Below are positions 33,748 through 44,539 of a DNA stretch of 64,000 nucleotides, piece by piece. The stretch is from contig JAWQUS010000027.1 of the NCBI GenBank assembly GCA_036365455.1, forward strand, positions 12,512,501-12,576,500, read 5' to 3'. The notes below the pieces were generated by a model that ran no database searches, had not been told where the DNA came from, and worked only from the letters and a program-made list of their open reading frames with translations. Every line of letters starts with the position of its first letter. Position 1 is the stretch's first letter. Position numbers and translations under genes: made by a program. Origin of the DNA: Macrosoma leucophasiata. Taxonomy: Eukaryota; Arthropoda; Insecta; Lepidoptera; Hedylidae.

Positions 33748-35458
33748 GCTTCTAACCATAAGCAGGAGACTTACAGAACCTGGACTGTGGCTCACGCCTG
33801 CAAGGATCCAAATGCCTCCGACCTAAAGAGAGTACTCAACGCTGCCTCCAGGTCCTCAAAGCTGCGGATAGCCAAAGCAAAGTCCAAGCATGTCGTTAAA
33901 GTTGGCAAGAAGCTAATGAGGCATCCTCCCGGGAGCCGTGCCTATTGGTCTCTTGCCAAAGCTATCGAAAAGAATTTTTGTCGGTCATCTTTCCCACCAC
34001 TGCGAAAAACTGACGATAGACTGGCCCACACGGCAAAAGAGAAAGCCGATCTCCTGGGCAGCCTCTTTGCCTCAAACTCGACTCTTGATGACATGGGTAA
34101 CGCAGCGCCTACCATCTCGCGCTGTGAAAGCTCTATGCCTGACGTCAAATTCACTCAGAAGAACGTCAGGCGAGCGCTGTTATTCCTTGACGTCAAGAAG
34201 TCGAGTGGGCCGGATTCCGTCCCTGCAGTGGTGTTGAAGATGTGCGCTCCCGAGCTATTCCCATTCTGACGCGCCTGTTCTTTCGATCATGGAAAAGTAC
34301 CGTCTGCGTGGAAGACAGCCCTTGTGCATCCGATACCCAAAAAAGGGGATCGCAGTGATCCGGCCAACTACAGGCCCATAGCAATAACCTCCCTACTCTG
34401 CAAAGTCATGGAGCGTGTAATTAATACACAGCTGCTGCATTACCTGGAGGATCATCAGCTGATCAGTGACCGCCAATATGGCTTTCGTCAAGGCAGATCT
34501 GCTGGTGATCTTCTAGTATATCTCACGCACTATTGGTCTCACGCCTTGGACAAGAGTGGGGAGGCATTGGGTATAAGCCTGAATATTGCTAAGGCCTTTG
34601 ACCGGGTCTGGCACGGGGCACTTCTCGCGAAATTGCCATCTTACGGTCTTCCCGAGAGGCTATGCAACTGGACAGCCAGTCTTCTGTCTGAGCGTTTTAT
34701 ACAGGTCTTAGTTGACGGTCAACGCTCAGACAGACTACCTATCAACGCTGGTGTGCCGCAAGGCTCTGTGCTATCTCCCACGCTTTTTCTTCTGCATATC
34801 AATGAAATGTTGGAGCAAAACTCCAATTTTCATTGCTATGCGGATGATAGCACGGGAGATGCACACTATACAAGCCGTGCAAATGCCTCTCGGACACTTA
34901 TCGAAGAAAGCAGGACTAGACTTGTGTCTGAAGTCGAGCACTCTCTGGAGCGGATCTCAGATTGGGGTCGACTCAATTTAGTGCAGTTCAACCCCTCGAA
35001 GACACAAGTCTGCGCGTTCACCGCTAAAAAACCCCATTCATTGTAGCACCACAGTTCCAGGGCACTCCGCTTGCCATTGGTAAGAGTATCGATATCCTGG
35101 GCGTTGACATATCGAACGAAGTGCAATTTGGGAGTCACATTGAGTGTAAGACCAAGTTGGCATCCAAAAAGTTGGGGGTGCTTAACAAAGCGAGGCAGTA
35201 TTTCACATCGGGGCAGCTACTATAGCTTTATAAGGCCCAAGTGCGGCCCCATCTGGAATACTGCTCTCATTTGTGGGCGGGAGCCCCCAAGTATGGGTAT
35301 GGTATGGGGTTCTTCAAAAATGGCGTCAAAGGAGTCCTTCAGGGCTGGCAGCGCGTCGGCAACTCCCCTGGTGTTGCAAATGTCCATAGGCGACGGTGAC
35401 CACTTACCATCAGGTGGCCCGTCTGCTTGTCTGTCAACGTAATGTCATAAAAAAAAAA
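33745..35458 (+). pseudogene. Jockey/CR1-like LINE, 5'-truncated, dead reverse transcriptase
   Basis: The endonuclease half is missing. The sequence starts in the linker (KLMRHPPGSRAYWSLAKAI), then a frame change near 34270 leads into the RT domain: HPIPKKGDRSDPANYRPIA, QYGFRQGRSAGD, motif A as LNIAKAFDRVWH, GVPQGSVLSPTLF, and motif C as CYADDST. Another frame change at about 35035 leads to ILGVDISNEVQFGSHI, a stop near 35224, then EYCSHLWAGAPKY. There the body jumps directly to the tail module (MGFFKN...GVLQGWQRVGNSPGVANVH) by an internal deletion and ends in ATAAAAAAAAAA. The motif A aspartate is Asn, so even a repaired frame would be inactive. Confidence 0.88.
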
Positions 35459-35471
35459 TCGGGTATATAAG

Positions 35472-35900
35472 TTTTTTTTTTTTTTTTTTGTTATTATGGC
35501 ATCGCTATTACGCATATTGCCAGTGTCAAGTAAAACGATATTTCATATTTATGCAGCGTAAAAGTTAATATAATATAGTCACCAAGTATAAATATATAAT
35601 AATAAATGTAAGTATCAAGTATATAAGTTATCAAGTATAATATGTCAGTCAAGTGAGTTACAATCAAGTTATTCGAATAAAGCGATGGCTACTTTACCAG
35701 AACATTTACAATGTAGTTTTGGAGGCAACCTGAAAGGTCGTATTTTCGCACTGTTATTCTATTTCACTATACACGGGCACTGTAATAAACCTATATCAAA
35801 CAAAATGCCACCAATTTTATTCAATATAACTTAAAAATACACCAAGAAAGTGAAATAAAATAGGAGCACCATACGCCTCTTTCAAGGTTCCCGCCAAAAC
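35472..35900 (-). repeat. Rep-A copy A3 with clear target duplication
   Basis: A complete 429-bp copy from T run (A tail of the minus strand) to CCCGCCAAAAC. TCGGGTATATAAG is duplicated at 35459-35471 and 35901-35913. This defines both ends of Rep-A and shows insertion by a retroposition-like process. Confidence 0.88.
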
Positions 35901-35929
35901 TCGGGTATATAAGTTATCAAGTATAATAT

Positions 35930-36200
35930 GGGAGTTTTGGCGGGAACCTTGAAAGAGGCGTATGTGTGTTCTTATTTTATTTCATTTTCTTAGTGTATTT
36001 AAAAGTTATATTGAATAAAGTTGGTGGTACTTTGTTTGATATAGGTTTATTACAGTGCCCGTGTATAGTGAAATAGAATAACAGTGCGAAAGCACGACCT
36101 TTCAGGTTGCCTCCAAAACTCCATTGTAAATTTTCTGGTAAAGTAGCCATCGCTTTACTCGAATAACTGACTGTAACTCACTTGACTGACATACTTACCC
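35930..36200 (+). repeat. Rep-A copy A4, 3'-truncated
   Basis: Starts GGGAGTTTTGGCGGGAACC directly after the A2 remnant and runs to ACTTGACTGACAT, then is lost. Opposite orientation to A3, so A3/A4 form a head-to-head pair. Confidence 0.8.
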
Positions 36201-36204
36201 ATAA

Positions 36205-36602
36205 AAACGCGACTATACACTTTCGAAAACAATATCACGCAGCGACTCAGCTCTTTTCCGTGTTCCCGCCAAAACTCCGTCAAAGAGTATAAAAATTAGG
36301 GGTGGTCAATTTTTTTTATATTTGTTTTACGGCATGGAATTAAGTCCAAGCCAATCTTTATTAGTTTATAAATTCTTCATTTCTTATACTGAATATCCCT
36401 AAGGAAAATGAGGATGATTGGATGTTTCCACATGGAATAATAAATTTAATATGATGAGATGAGTTTAGTAAAGTGATGGACTTAACTAGGAGTTTTTACG
36501 AAGTTTTGGATGCATCATAAAAAATCACTTTTGACTTTTTATTAAGTATCACTGTTCTACACTCGTGAGCGTTATCGAATGTTTTATGATAAAAATCCCA
36601 CC
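36205..36602 (-). repeat. Rep-B copy B1 (with separate head fragment)
   Basis: A head fragment at 36205-36275 ends TTCCCGCCAAAAC (minus strand GTTTTGGCGGGAA) and contains GAAAACAATATCACGCAGCG. The body at 36310-36602 shows ACGGCATGG, GATGATTGGATG, TAGGAGTTTTTACGAAGTTT and CGAATGTTTTATGATAAAAA, matching copies at 37.6 and 50.5 kb. The T run on its left marks an A tail on the minus strand. Confidence 0.65.
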
Positions 36603-36894
36603 ATTTTTGCACAAGTGAGTTTGATGTTAGTCTCAAAGCTCTTCGCTAGTCTCTCATCAGCTTCCACTTTATCTCTTTCACGCTTTTCTTTCACAAAAAT
36701 CTTGGTGTCATTCTTGAGCCGACGGTAAATTTCTCTCTTCTCATCTCTTATACCATTATTCATTTGCAAAGATGCTACATAATCCAGCCATGCTTTCTTC
36801 TTTCTTTCAACGGAGTCTTGCACCTCCTTGTCCCACCACGCATCCCCTTTCAAGGATTTGCGTATCTTTGCATAACCACATACTTCTTTCGCAA
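36603..36894 (-). pseudogene. RTE-like LINE fragment (linker before RT)
   Basis: The minus strand reads KGDAWWDKEVQDSVERKKKA, then WLDYVASLQ and REIYRRLKNDTKIFVKEKRE, the basic linker between endonuclease and reverse transcriptase of RTE-type LINEs. Both ends are cut by Rep-B and Rep-A. No endonuclease or RT domain is adjacent. Confidence 0.65.
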
Positions 36895-36898
36895 CTTC

Positions 36899-37058
36899 CT
36901 TTCTGGTAAAGTAGCCATCGCTTTACTCGAATTACTGTGTGTGACTCTGATTGACTGACTGATAATTGAAATTATGCTGCTTAGACGAATACGTAATATC
37001 GTTTTACTTGGCACTGGCAATATGCGTAATAGCGATGCCATTGTATTAAAAAAAAACA
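36899..37058 (+). repeat. Rep-A copy A5, 5'-truncated
   Basis: Contains TCTGGTAAAGTAGCCATCGC through CACTGGCAATATGCGTAATA and GATGCCATTGTATT plus an A run. Only the 3' 160 bases of Rep-A remain. Confidence 0.8.
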
Positions 37059-37614
37059 CTGTCATGAACTGTCATGTCAATTGTCAATGTCAAAAGAAGG
37101 AACCAGAAGGAACGAAACAGAAAAAGGGTAGCGGTGGGACGGGTCGCAATTTTATCGACCCGGGCGACCCGAATTAATATAGACGCTAGCCCGGGTTGCA
37201 TCTCGGGTTGATTCGGGTTGAAATATAAATAAAAAGTACCTAGTATGAGAAATTACTTGCTTTGCAATGCCTTCATTGTTTGAGCTAAGTTCACAGTAGT
37301 TCACATGTCAACAATGAACCTTCGTAACCATACCTATACAGAAAAGCTGAACGATACTCTGGTTTTGTAGAAATCTGTAGGCTGCAATCATCACATGACA
37401 TCCGTGTACAAACTACATGCATGTTCGCTTAGTTTGCCACCATCACTCCATTAGAAAAAAATCAAAACATAACATTGTAAGAGCGCGCTAAATTCGTATT
37501 GTGTTAATGTACTTACTTCAAATATTATAACGCGTTACCTCTTACTGGCTCTTACTCTATGACGTAGTGTGAGTGAAAGATAAAATATAGGTAGGTATAC
37601 CAACTTCAACACCG

Positions 37615-37870
37615 CGTTCTTTTTTCTTATTGAATGTCCAATGTCCATTAGGAAGATGACGATGATTAGATAGTTCCATAAGAAATAATTAATATGATAA
37701 GATGAGTCCAGTGAAGTGATGGGGATTTTACTAGAAACTTTTTATGGAGTTTTGAAAACAACACGACAAGTCACATTTTACTACAATAAATCACTTTCCT
37801 ACACTCTTATCCGTGGTCGAACGCTTTACGAAATAAAACTAATAAAAACCCGCCAAAACACCCAAGCAAA
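37615..37870 (-). repeat. Rep-B copy B2
   Basis: The body phrases of Rep-B (GATGATTAGATAGTTCC, GGAGTTTTGAAAACAACA) are bounded on the left by a T run and on the right by ACCCGCCAAAAC, the minus-strand head. Confidence 0.65.
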
Positions 37871-38194
37871 GTAAGACTAGAACGCTCACGCGCATGCGCG
37901 CTCCGTTTCAGGATGGCGATCAATTTATCGGCAGATGAATCTTTCGGACCAAAAAATCGATTATTTAAATCGATCCACAGCACAGAATCAGAGAAAATAA
38001 GACAGGAAGCCAGATAATGACAAATACCTTATTTTTGGCTCATTTCTTATCCTTGGTTGAGTTCTTAGTATTACATAATACAAATCGAATATAAATTGAT
38101 TAAGTGGAAAAATATAAATGTAAATTATAATAAAATAATAATCGATTCAAAGATCGATCTTTTTCAGAAAGAATTGCCATCCCTAGCTGCGCTC

Positions 38195-38315
38195 CACGTC
38201 ATTAGCACGCATGCGCACTGGACTCTATTAGCACGCATGCGCACTGGACTCTATTAGCGCGCATGCGCACTGGACTCTATTATAGCGCATGCGCTTTCAA
38301 GGTTCCCGCCAAAAA
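38195..38315. repeat. 26-bp tandem repeat with GCATGCGC palindromes, ending in a Rep-A-type head
   Basis: About 3.5 units of TTAGCACGCATGCGCACTGG plus GACTCTA. Each unit holds the GCGCATGCGC-type palindrome recognised by NRF-1-like factors in animals. It runs into CTTTCAAGGTTCCCGCCAAA, the minus-strand head of Rep-A. Confidence 0.8.
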
Positions 38316-38739
38316 ACTCTAATTTAATTCACTTAGATTAGATGGCACGCAATAATGACCACTAGAGCATTGATATACCTGAGGATGTTTGCCTTGATGT
38401 TAACATATGGGTTTTAAAGATTTATTTTTAGAGTTTCGTAGTGAGATAATAAATTCAGAATTTAGGTAATACATGTTATTAAATATTTATTACTTAAATA
38501 GTAATATGTACAGTGTATGCTTAATTCTGAATGAATTAATAATTTCAAAATTGAAATACCTATTACTCTTCTACTTCGACATGTCATGTTAGCCATAATG
38601 TATGTGATGACGTGTATGATGATATGTAACAAATTTTTTATTTATACCTTTTTGGTTAAGTGTTCCAAAAAAAAATTCTTAATCTCAAGAAACATTTTTC
38701 TCATATACCTATCCATCCATCATAACGTGGAGTAGCGGA

Positions 38740-39210
38740 CAGACGAGCAGAGCGCATGCGCAACCCGTCAAACCGTATACATTATATACATTCATTTGCT
38801 GCCCGACTTCTGTCTCATTCAATCACCTACTGAAATAATTTGCCTTTCTCATTTACACACTATATAACGCAACCCGTCACGCCGTCAACCCGTAAACCTT
38901 CTCTCTCGTTCTATTACCTAATGAAACAATTAACCTTTCTCATTCGCACAACCCGTACGTACGATACGGGTAGGCATCTCGGTTATCGCACGCCGCGCGG
39001 CGAGTACGCGGCTACGCGGGCTACGCAGCCCGAAAGCAAGGTACCTAATTGTTCTGCGACGGCGACGACGAAAGCGTGACCCGCGCGTGAGACTGATAGC
39101 CTGATGGCGCCACGGGTCAACCCGTTACAGCGCAAAGAGAACCCGAATTTTCGGGTTGGCTGACATGCTCGGTTCGTGCGGGCAATTTAGCTCGAGTCGC
39201 CCATCGCTAA
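38740..39210. other. G+C-rich block with repeated ACCCG words
   Basis: Around ten ACCCG/CGGGT words occur, including palindromic arrangements (ACGGGTCAACCCGT, AACCCGAATTTTCGGGTT). A related cluster lies at 37130-37215. No open frame with recognisable content is present. It may be a decayed CpG-rich promoter-like segment or the body of another repeat. Confidence 0.5.
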
Positions 39211-39214
39211 AAAA

Positions 39215-39634
39215 GGGGTTTTGGCGGGAACCTTGAAAGAGGCGTATAGTGCTCTTATTTTATTTCATTTTCTTGGTGTATTTTTAAGTTATATTGAATA
39301 AAGTTGGTGGCATTTTGTTTGATATAAGTTTATTACAGTGCCCGTGTATAGTGAAATAGAATAACAGTGCGAAAACATGACCTTTCAGGTTGCCTCCAAA
39401 ACTTAATTGTAAATGTTCTGGTAAAGTAGCCATCGCTTTACTCGAATAACTTGATTGTAACTCACTTGACTGACATATTATACTTGATAACTTATATACT
39501 TAATACTTACATATAATACTTGATGACTATATCATACTAACTTTTACGCTGCTTAAATAAATACGGAATATAGTTTTACTTGACACTGGCAATATGCGTA
39601 ATAGCGATGCCATAACAAAAAAAAAAAAAAAAAA
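39215..39634 (+). repeat. Rep-A copy A7 (RBMX2 promoter side)
   Basis: A full copy from GGGGTTTTGGCGGGAACC to GATGCCATAAC plus an A run ending at 39634. It runs in the direction of RBMX2 and ends 148 bases before its ATG. Confidence 0.85.
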
Positions 39635-39782
39635 CAGAAAAAAGTTTTAAAACCGGAGGAAAAGGCACAATAAAAGGTACAATAATTCCTTTCATTAATT
39701 CCATAATTTGGTTTAGTTATAAAGATTTATTCAAGTACTGTAACTAAACACTAACCGGTGGCTTTTTCTACTCAAAAACAGT

Positions 39783-42700
39783 ATGAATCCCATGACGTGA
39801 GTATCACTTTATTGCAGTTTTAGTAGGTATATCTTTCAATTTCTTACTGTACCCAAATATAATTGGTGAGTGGCACTTTTACTTGTTAAAAAAAATATTT
39901 GTGTTTATTATAAGCTTAATATTATATTCTAGGACCTAGGACATACGACATATACCTCCATGTATATTTTTTTGGTGTTATGAAAAATTGTTTCTCAAGC
40001 TATCCTGTTTTATTCATCACTTACTCTTGATGTATTTTTTTAATTACAGTAATGTGAAAAATGTTTTAAAGTTAAGTGAGCGAGAATTAGGAAGCAACTC
40101 CAAAACTTCCTGGCATGATCAATATAAAGATAGTGCTTGGATATTTGTGGGTGGTTTGCCATATGACCTGACTGAGGGTGATGTTATTTGTGTCTTTTCA
40201 CAGTAAGGAACTAATTGTTTTATATTATTTCGCATTAACACATGCTTGTGAAATATATTTTATTTAAAGAAAAATTTGACTTCAGGCGAGACTCAAACTC
40301 GCGGCCTACTGGGAGTCTAGTCCAGCCGCTCTTCCAATTGAGCTACTGAAGTCCTGCCCGATTTGTCAAATCTTTCCTTCACATTTATTGCATTGCTTTA
40401 TGGTAGCAGCAGCGCCATCTATTGCCAATTGGAAGAGCGGCTGGACTAGATTCCCAGTAGGCCGCGAGTTCGAGTCTCGCCTGAAGTCAAATTTTTCTTT
40501 CCATTTTTCTTTAAATAAAAGGAACTAATTGTTTAAATTGAGATAAAATAATTTAATGAAAGAATTATATGTCTTATCATAAAATGTAACTTGAACAAGA
40601 ATCCAAGAAATTAGTCAGTAATTGATAGTATCTTAGCAAAATAACCATGAGTATAAATTGAAGCTTACTTATCAATAAAAGTAACATTTTTTTTTATTAT
40701 GAGATTTGTATCTTTGTTATTAATAATTTAGGTATAGGTTTTTAAAAAGCCTGTGTCTGAGGCTGGCACTTTGAACTTCTATTCAAGGGCATGTTCATTT
40801 AAGTTTATTGAATATATATATTTACAGATATGGTGAAATTGTTAATATAAATCTTGTAAGAGACAAGGCGACAGGCAAATCTAGAGGTTTTGCATTCATT
40901 TGTTATGAAGATCAACAATCTACAATATTGGCTGTAGATAACTTGAATAGTACAAAGGTATAGTCTTAGCCATATGTTTGTTATTTAGGCATACATCTTG
41001 AAGATATTAAAAACAGAGTTCTTAAAATATCTGATGTGACAATATGATTAGGTACTGTAAATAATTCTTAACTGGATTCAGCAGCTTAAGAAAAGTGGAA
41101 AATAGCCATAATAATATTATGGTTATCCAATATGGTCACCCATCAAGATAATGTTGGCTTGGTGGTGACTTATAATTTACTAGCAGCTCTCCCCGACAGG
41201 TATATAACCTATGTCACTGAGTGGCTAGTGTCTAATGGTGAAAGAATTTTATATTTCCTGAAGTTTTTATGTGAAAATTTTACAAACATACATACAAAAG
41301 TACAAACCGTTGTAATATTAGTATAAATAGAATGTGTATTAATGTACCAGAGCTTAAAATTAAAATTTTACAAAAAGTATAAAGGAGATGTTGCGAGCTC
41401 GGCTCTGGATCGTACACGTCCTCAAAAAATGGGTAAATTAAAGAAGAATCCGAAAAAAATACAATTAATTTATTCAAGAATATATTTTAGAGTTACAACC
41501 ACATTTAATTCAAACGATTTTATCATTTTCAACTATGTTAAACATGGCGGCGATACAGCCGACACTTGGGATCAATCGATTTCGATAGTATTTAGAAAAT
41601 ACTAGCTGTTGCCCGCGGCATCGCCCGCGTGGATGTCGTTTTATGAACCTGAATTTTCTTTGCTATAAACCTCACGGAGCCCGAGACCTTTCCAACGAAT
41701 GCAAAACCGTGGAAATCGGTTCGTGCGTTCTGGAGTTATAGCGTCAGGAAGGAAAACCCGACTTATTTTTATATTATAGATTACTTTTTTCTCCAAGTAC
41801 TATAAAATCAAAATACAATTATAAAAATAAAAATGTCAAAATGACATCGCCCGCCATATTCGCCATGTTGGTTTTGAGTTGCAATTCTAACTCCAAATAA
41901 TGTTTTGTAACTGCAAACAAAGCTAAATAAGTGAAAATATGCAGTAAAAAACGTTTTTATATTGATTTTGCCTGTTTAATGATATTGTGTACAATACATG
42001 GCCGGAGGTCCATACATTTTTGCAACATCTCCTTTACTGATTTCCAAAAGTAACGTTGAAATAAAATGCATAGATATAAATTTTATTTGTTGTATTTTTT
42101 TTGTTTGTTTTGAAGTGGTGCTTGTCACCCTAAATTAATAAAAAATTAAAATTCTGATTCTCTTTCACCTTAAATAAATAAACTTCTAAAATTTATGTAA
42201 ATCAGTGTATATTTTTATGAGTTAGAAAAGTTTTAAAATTATATAAAATTGAGAAAAAAAATTACATCAAGTTCTATTAGATTATTTTTATAAATCCCAA
42301 CAGTTTAAAATATAAAAAGTGTGTACGTAACATTAACAAAAATATTTTAAGATTCCTTGAATTTGTCATTGTTTTCGTACTATGTAGGTGTATGATATAC
42401 TAGATTACAAGCAAGTATGATTTTCAATGAGCAGTTTTGAGCCATTTCATAACTTGTTACTTTTTGAATTGAAATAAAAACTATTATAATACTTAGTAAT
42501 AAGCCCGTGTTTGTAACTTGTATTAGATTAGTATTGTCTCGTAACTTGGTATGCCTCTGGGCAAAGGCCTCCTCTAACATTTTCCAATGTTGTCTATCTT
42601 GTGCAATTCTTCTACTATTAGTTATAGGCTAATGGTTCCAGACTATATTTTAAATTTTTCCCTTTACCTACTTACTTCTTTAAATCATTAAAAATTGTTT

Positions 42701-43631
42701 AGTCAAATACCCTAGGTACTCCAAAATAACCTGTTTTTTTTCCAGATTCTGGGCAGAACTTTACGTGTAGATCATTGTGAACGGTATGCAGCCCCAAATG
42801 CGGATATGTCAAAAATTGATGAAATAACTGCTACAATTAGAATGGAGGGATGTGCACCTTCCATGCCAATGCCATCAGAACCAATAGTTATAAAAGAGGT
42901 ATATTTTTAAACTTATACAACGTGTAACAGGAATAACATACACTCTCAAACACTCGGATTAGGAAATTGAGTTATAATCATATTGAACTGAAATTACATG
43001 TTTATGTACTCATTTAATATTTTTATTTAAGAAATAAGTTGTTTCACAATTTGTATGAACAATATGCACACCCTATGCATACTTAGGTACCCTATCTCTA
43101 CTTACGGCCGCACATAAAACACAAACCTTCTCACACACGTACACTGTTGCAATGTGATTTAGCGTAATTTGCGCAATCGTAATTGCAAAAAAAATAAGAT
43201 TGTAATAATTTTAATTGATAAACTATGATAATTTTTATTGATAAACTTTGATGTCGGCTAGTCAATAAACAAAAAGAATGAAGAAAGATGTAAAAACTTG
43301 GGAAATATCGTAAAAAAACTGCAGCACGGCACGCGTATTTACCAAAAAATTAAAAAAAAACCAAAGCCTTTAAGTCCCTTAGATATATGAGTTTACCCTT
43401 AATTTTGTACGAATATTCGAAAAACGCCGGGCGGTCACTTATCCCTGGGACACATTGTATATACTAATAAGACAGCTTAAATTAATACAGTGCCTTAAAT
43501 AATTCTTACTATCTTTTTTTTTTTAGGAAAAGAGTCAAATGAAAAAAAAACATAAACATAAAGAAAAGAAGAAAAGTAAAAAGAAGAAGAAAAGAAACTC
43601 TGTATCAGGTAGTAGTTCTGCAAGTGAATGA
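39783..43631 (+). CDS. Rbmx2: RNA-binding motif protein, X-linked 2 (RBMX2 / Ist3-like)
   Basis: Five exons: 39783-39796, 40050-40202, 40828-40957, 42746-42898 and 43527-43631 (stop TGA). They join in frame to 184 residues. The tiny first exon codes for MNPMT and is supported by phase and its GTGAGT donor. An N-terminal helix ([14 protein letters not shown]) leads to [20 protein letters not shown], holding the RNP2 motif. RNP1 follows as RGFAFICY, then [14 protein letters not shown], the family-typical end of the RRM. The tail is lysine-rich with [15 protein letters not shown] and a short serine-rich end. The yeast relative Ist3/Snu17 is a member of the RES complex with Bud13 and Pml1, which binds activated spliceosomes and aids pre-mRNA retention. 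The protein is therefore expected in the nucleus at the B-act spliceosome. The length is short relative to vertebrate RBMX2 but usual for insects. Confidence 0.95.
40205..40534. mobile_element. Fold-back tRNA-SINE insertion in RBMX2 intron 2
   Basis: The 16-base duplication AAGGAACTAATTGTTT (40205-40220, 40519-40534) encloses a 298-bp element with two tRNA-like units in opposite orientation: a full one on minus (40278-40353) and a 5'-truncated one on plus (40426-40488). The left duplication overlaps the exon 2 donor, so the insertion lies 18 bases into the intron and left the donor intact. Confidence 0.85.
40278..40353 (-). repeat. tRNA-like SINE head (76 nt)
   Basis: The ends pair over seven bases (GACTTCA/TGAAGTC). 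The D-arm GCTC/GAGC and T-arm GCGAG/CTCGC form, but the anticodon stem has a mismatch and the loop (CTAGACT) is irregular. Its inverted partner is identical at most positions. I call it tRNA-derived and not a working tRNA gene. Confidence 0.6.
41602..41780 (-). mobile_element. Helitron-like element (H8) in RBMX2 intron 3
   Basis: The minus strand starts TC after A and ends CGATGCCGCGGGCAACAGCT then AG before T. Its interior differs from H1/H4, so it is another subfamily. Confidence 0.75.
42914..43462. mobile_element. MITE-E, copy 2, in RBMX2 intron 4
   Basis: The ends ATACAACGTGTAACAGGAAT and (inverted) ATACAATGTGTCCCAGGGAT bound about 550 bp. The interior matches copy 1 in reverse (AAGAAATAAGTTGT, ATGCACACCCTAT, CATAAAACACAAACC). 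It begins 16 bases after exon 4. Confidence 0.75.
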
Positions 43632-43698
43632 ATAATATGCAGCAAGTTGTTGAAGTATTTATTTATTTTTTCACATATACAAACAACAATTAATTATG

Positions 43699-43704
43699 AA
43701 TAAA
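43699..43704 (+). terminator. Polyadenylation signal of RBMX2
   Basis: AATAAA 68 bases after the stop codon. Confidence 0.6.
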
Positions 43705-43984
43705 ACATTGAATACATTCAGATAAAATGATTTTTTTTTTCATAAAAACTAGTCCATTCATAATTTTATTTTTTTTATATTAGATGTAAATCTAGTAATT
43801 CACTTTGGTGTCATACTTACAGGAATTAATAATGTACGAGTACATACTGAATTACAAAAATACTAAAATATTATTTTGAATGATTTTATAATTTGCATTT
43901 TCCTTTTTTAAAATCTGAAATTAATAAAAAAATAAGTAAAAGACTAACCTATACGCAGAATACATTTTTTTAAAATTTTGGTAG

Positions 43985-44165
43985 TTCCAGTGTCTATCGA
44001 AGGCATAACTGCTTTACCTAACTATCTACCGCCAAAATTATAGTACCTACCTATTCATCCCATTTTGATGGTAATGTATGACTCCATAATTACTATCACA
44101 GAGACAAATCAATTTAAGTAAGTGAATAACGTGCTTGTTTGCCACCATCATTATATATTACTAGG
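43985..44165 (+). repeat. Rep-C fragment
   Basis: Diverged copy: GCTTTACCTAACTATCTACCG, TGGTAATGTATGACTCCATA and GCTTGTTTGCCACCATCA. It lies downstream of RBMX2. Confidence 0.55.
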
Positions 44166-44539
44166 GACCGCATTACATATAGACCGCGTCTTTGGATTGC
44201 GCTTTTGCCGCGCGCTATCGGAGCGCGTTGGATCGTTAGGTGTGGACCCGGCTATAGGAAATTTGCAACGTAGAGCGTTATAATTCTATGACGAAGAGTA
44301 CATTCATTCGGATTTTATTAATTGTTTGGATAGATTCAGTTAATGTGTCAGTCGACAAAAAAGTGAATGTATAGTTAATATGCATCATAACTAGATTTTC
44401 AGTAAAATATGCTAAAAAATTGGGATTTCTATATCGCAAAAGTACCTATATAATCCGGTCCCTACATATTATAAAATAATGCTTCTTTGTTCTGGACTAC
44501 TTGTTAACCGTAACTACGTTACATATTTGTGTCTAAAAA

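Noticed and set aside
36584..36853. A host coiled-coil protein exon
   Set aside because: The basic WWDKEVQ...KKKAWLDY text is the linker of RTE-type LINEs and both sides are repeat boundaries.
40278..40353. A tRNA gene on the minus strand
   Set aside because: The acceptor and T arms are good but the anticodon stem is mismatched, and a second inverted copy lies within the same duplicated-site insertion, so it is SINE-derived.
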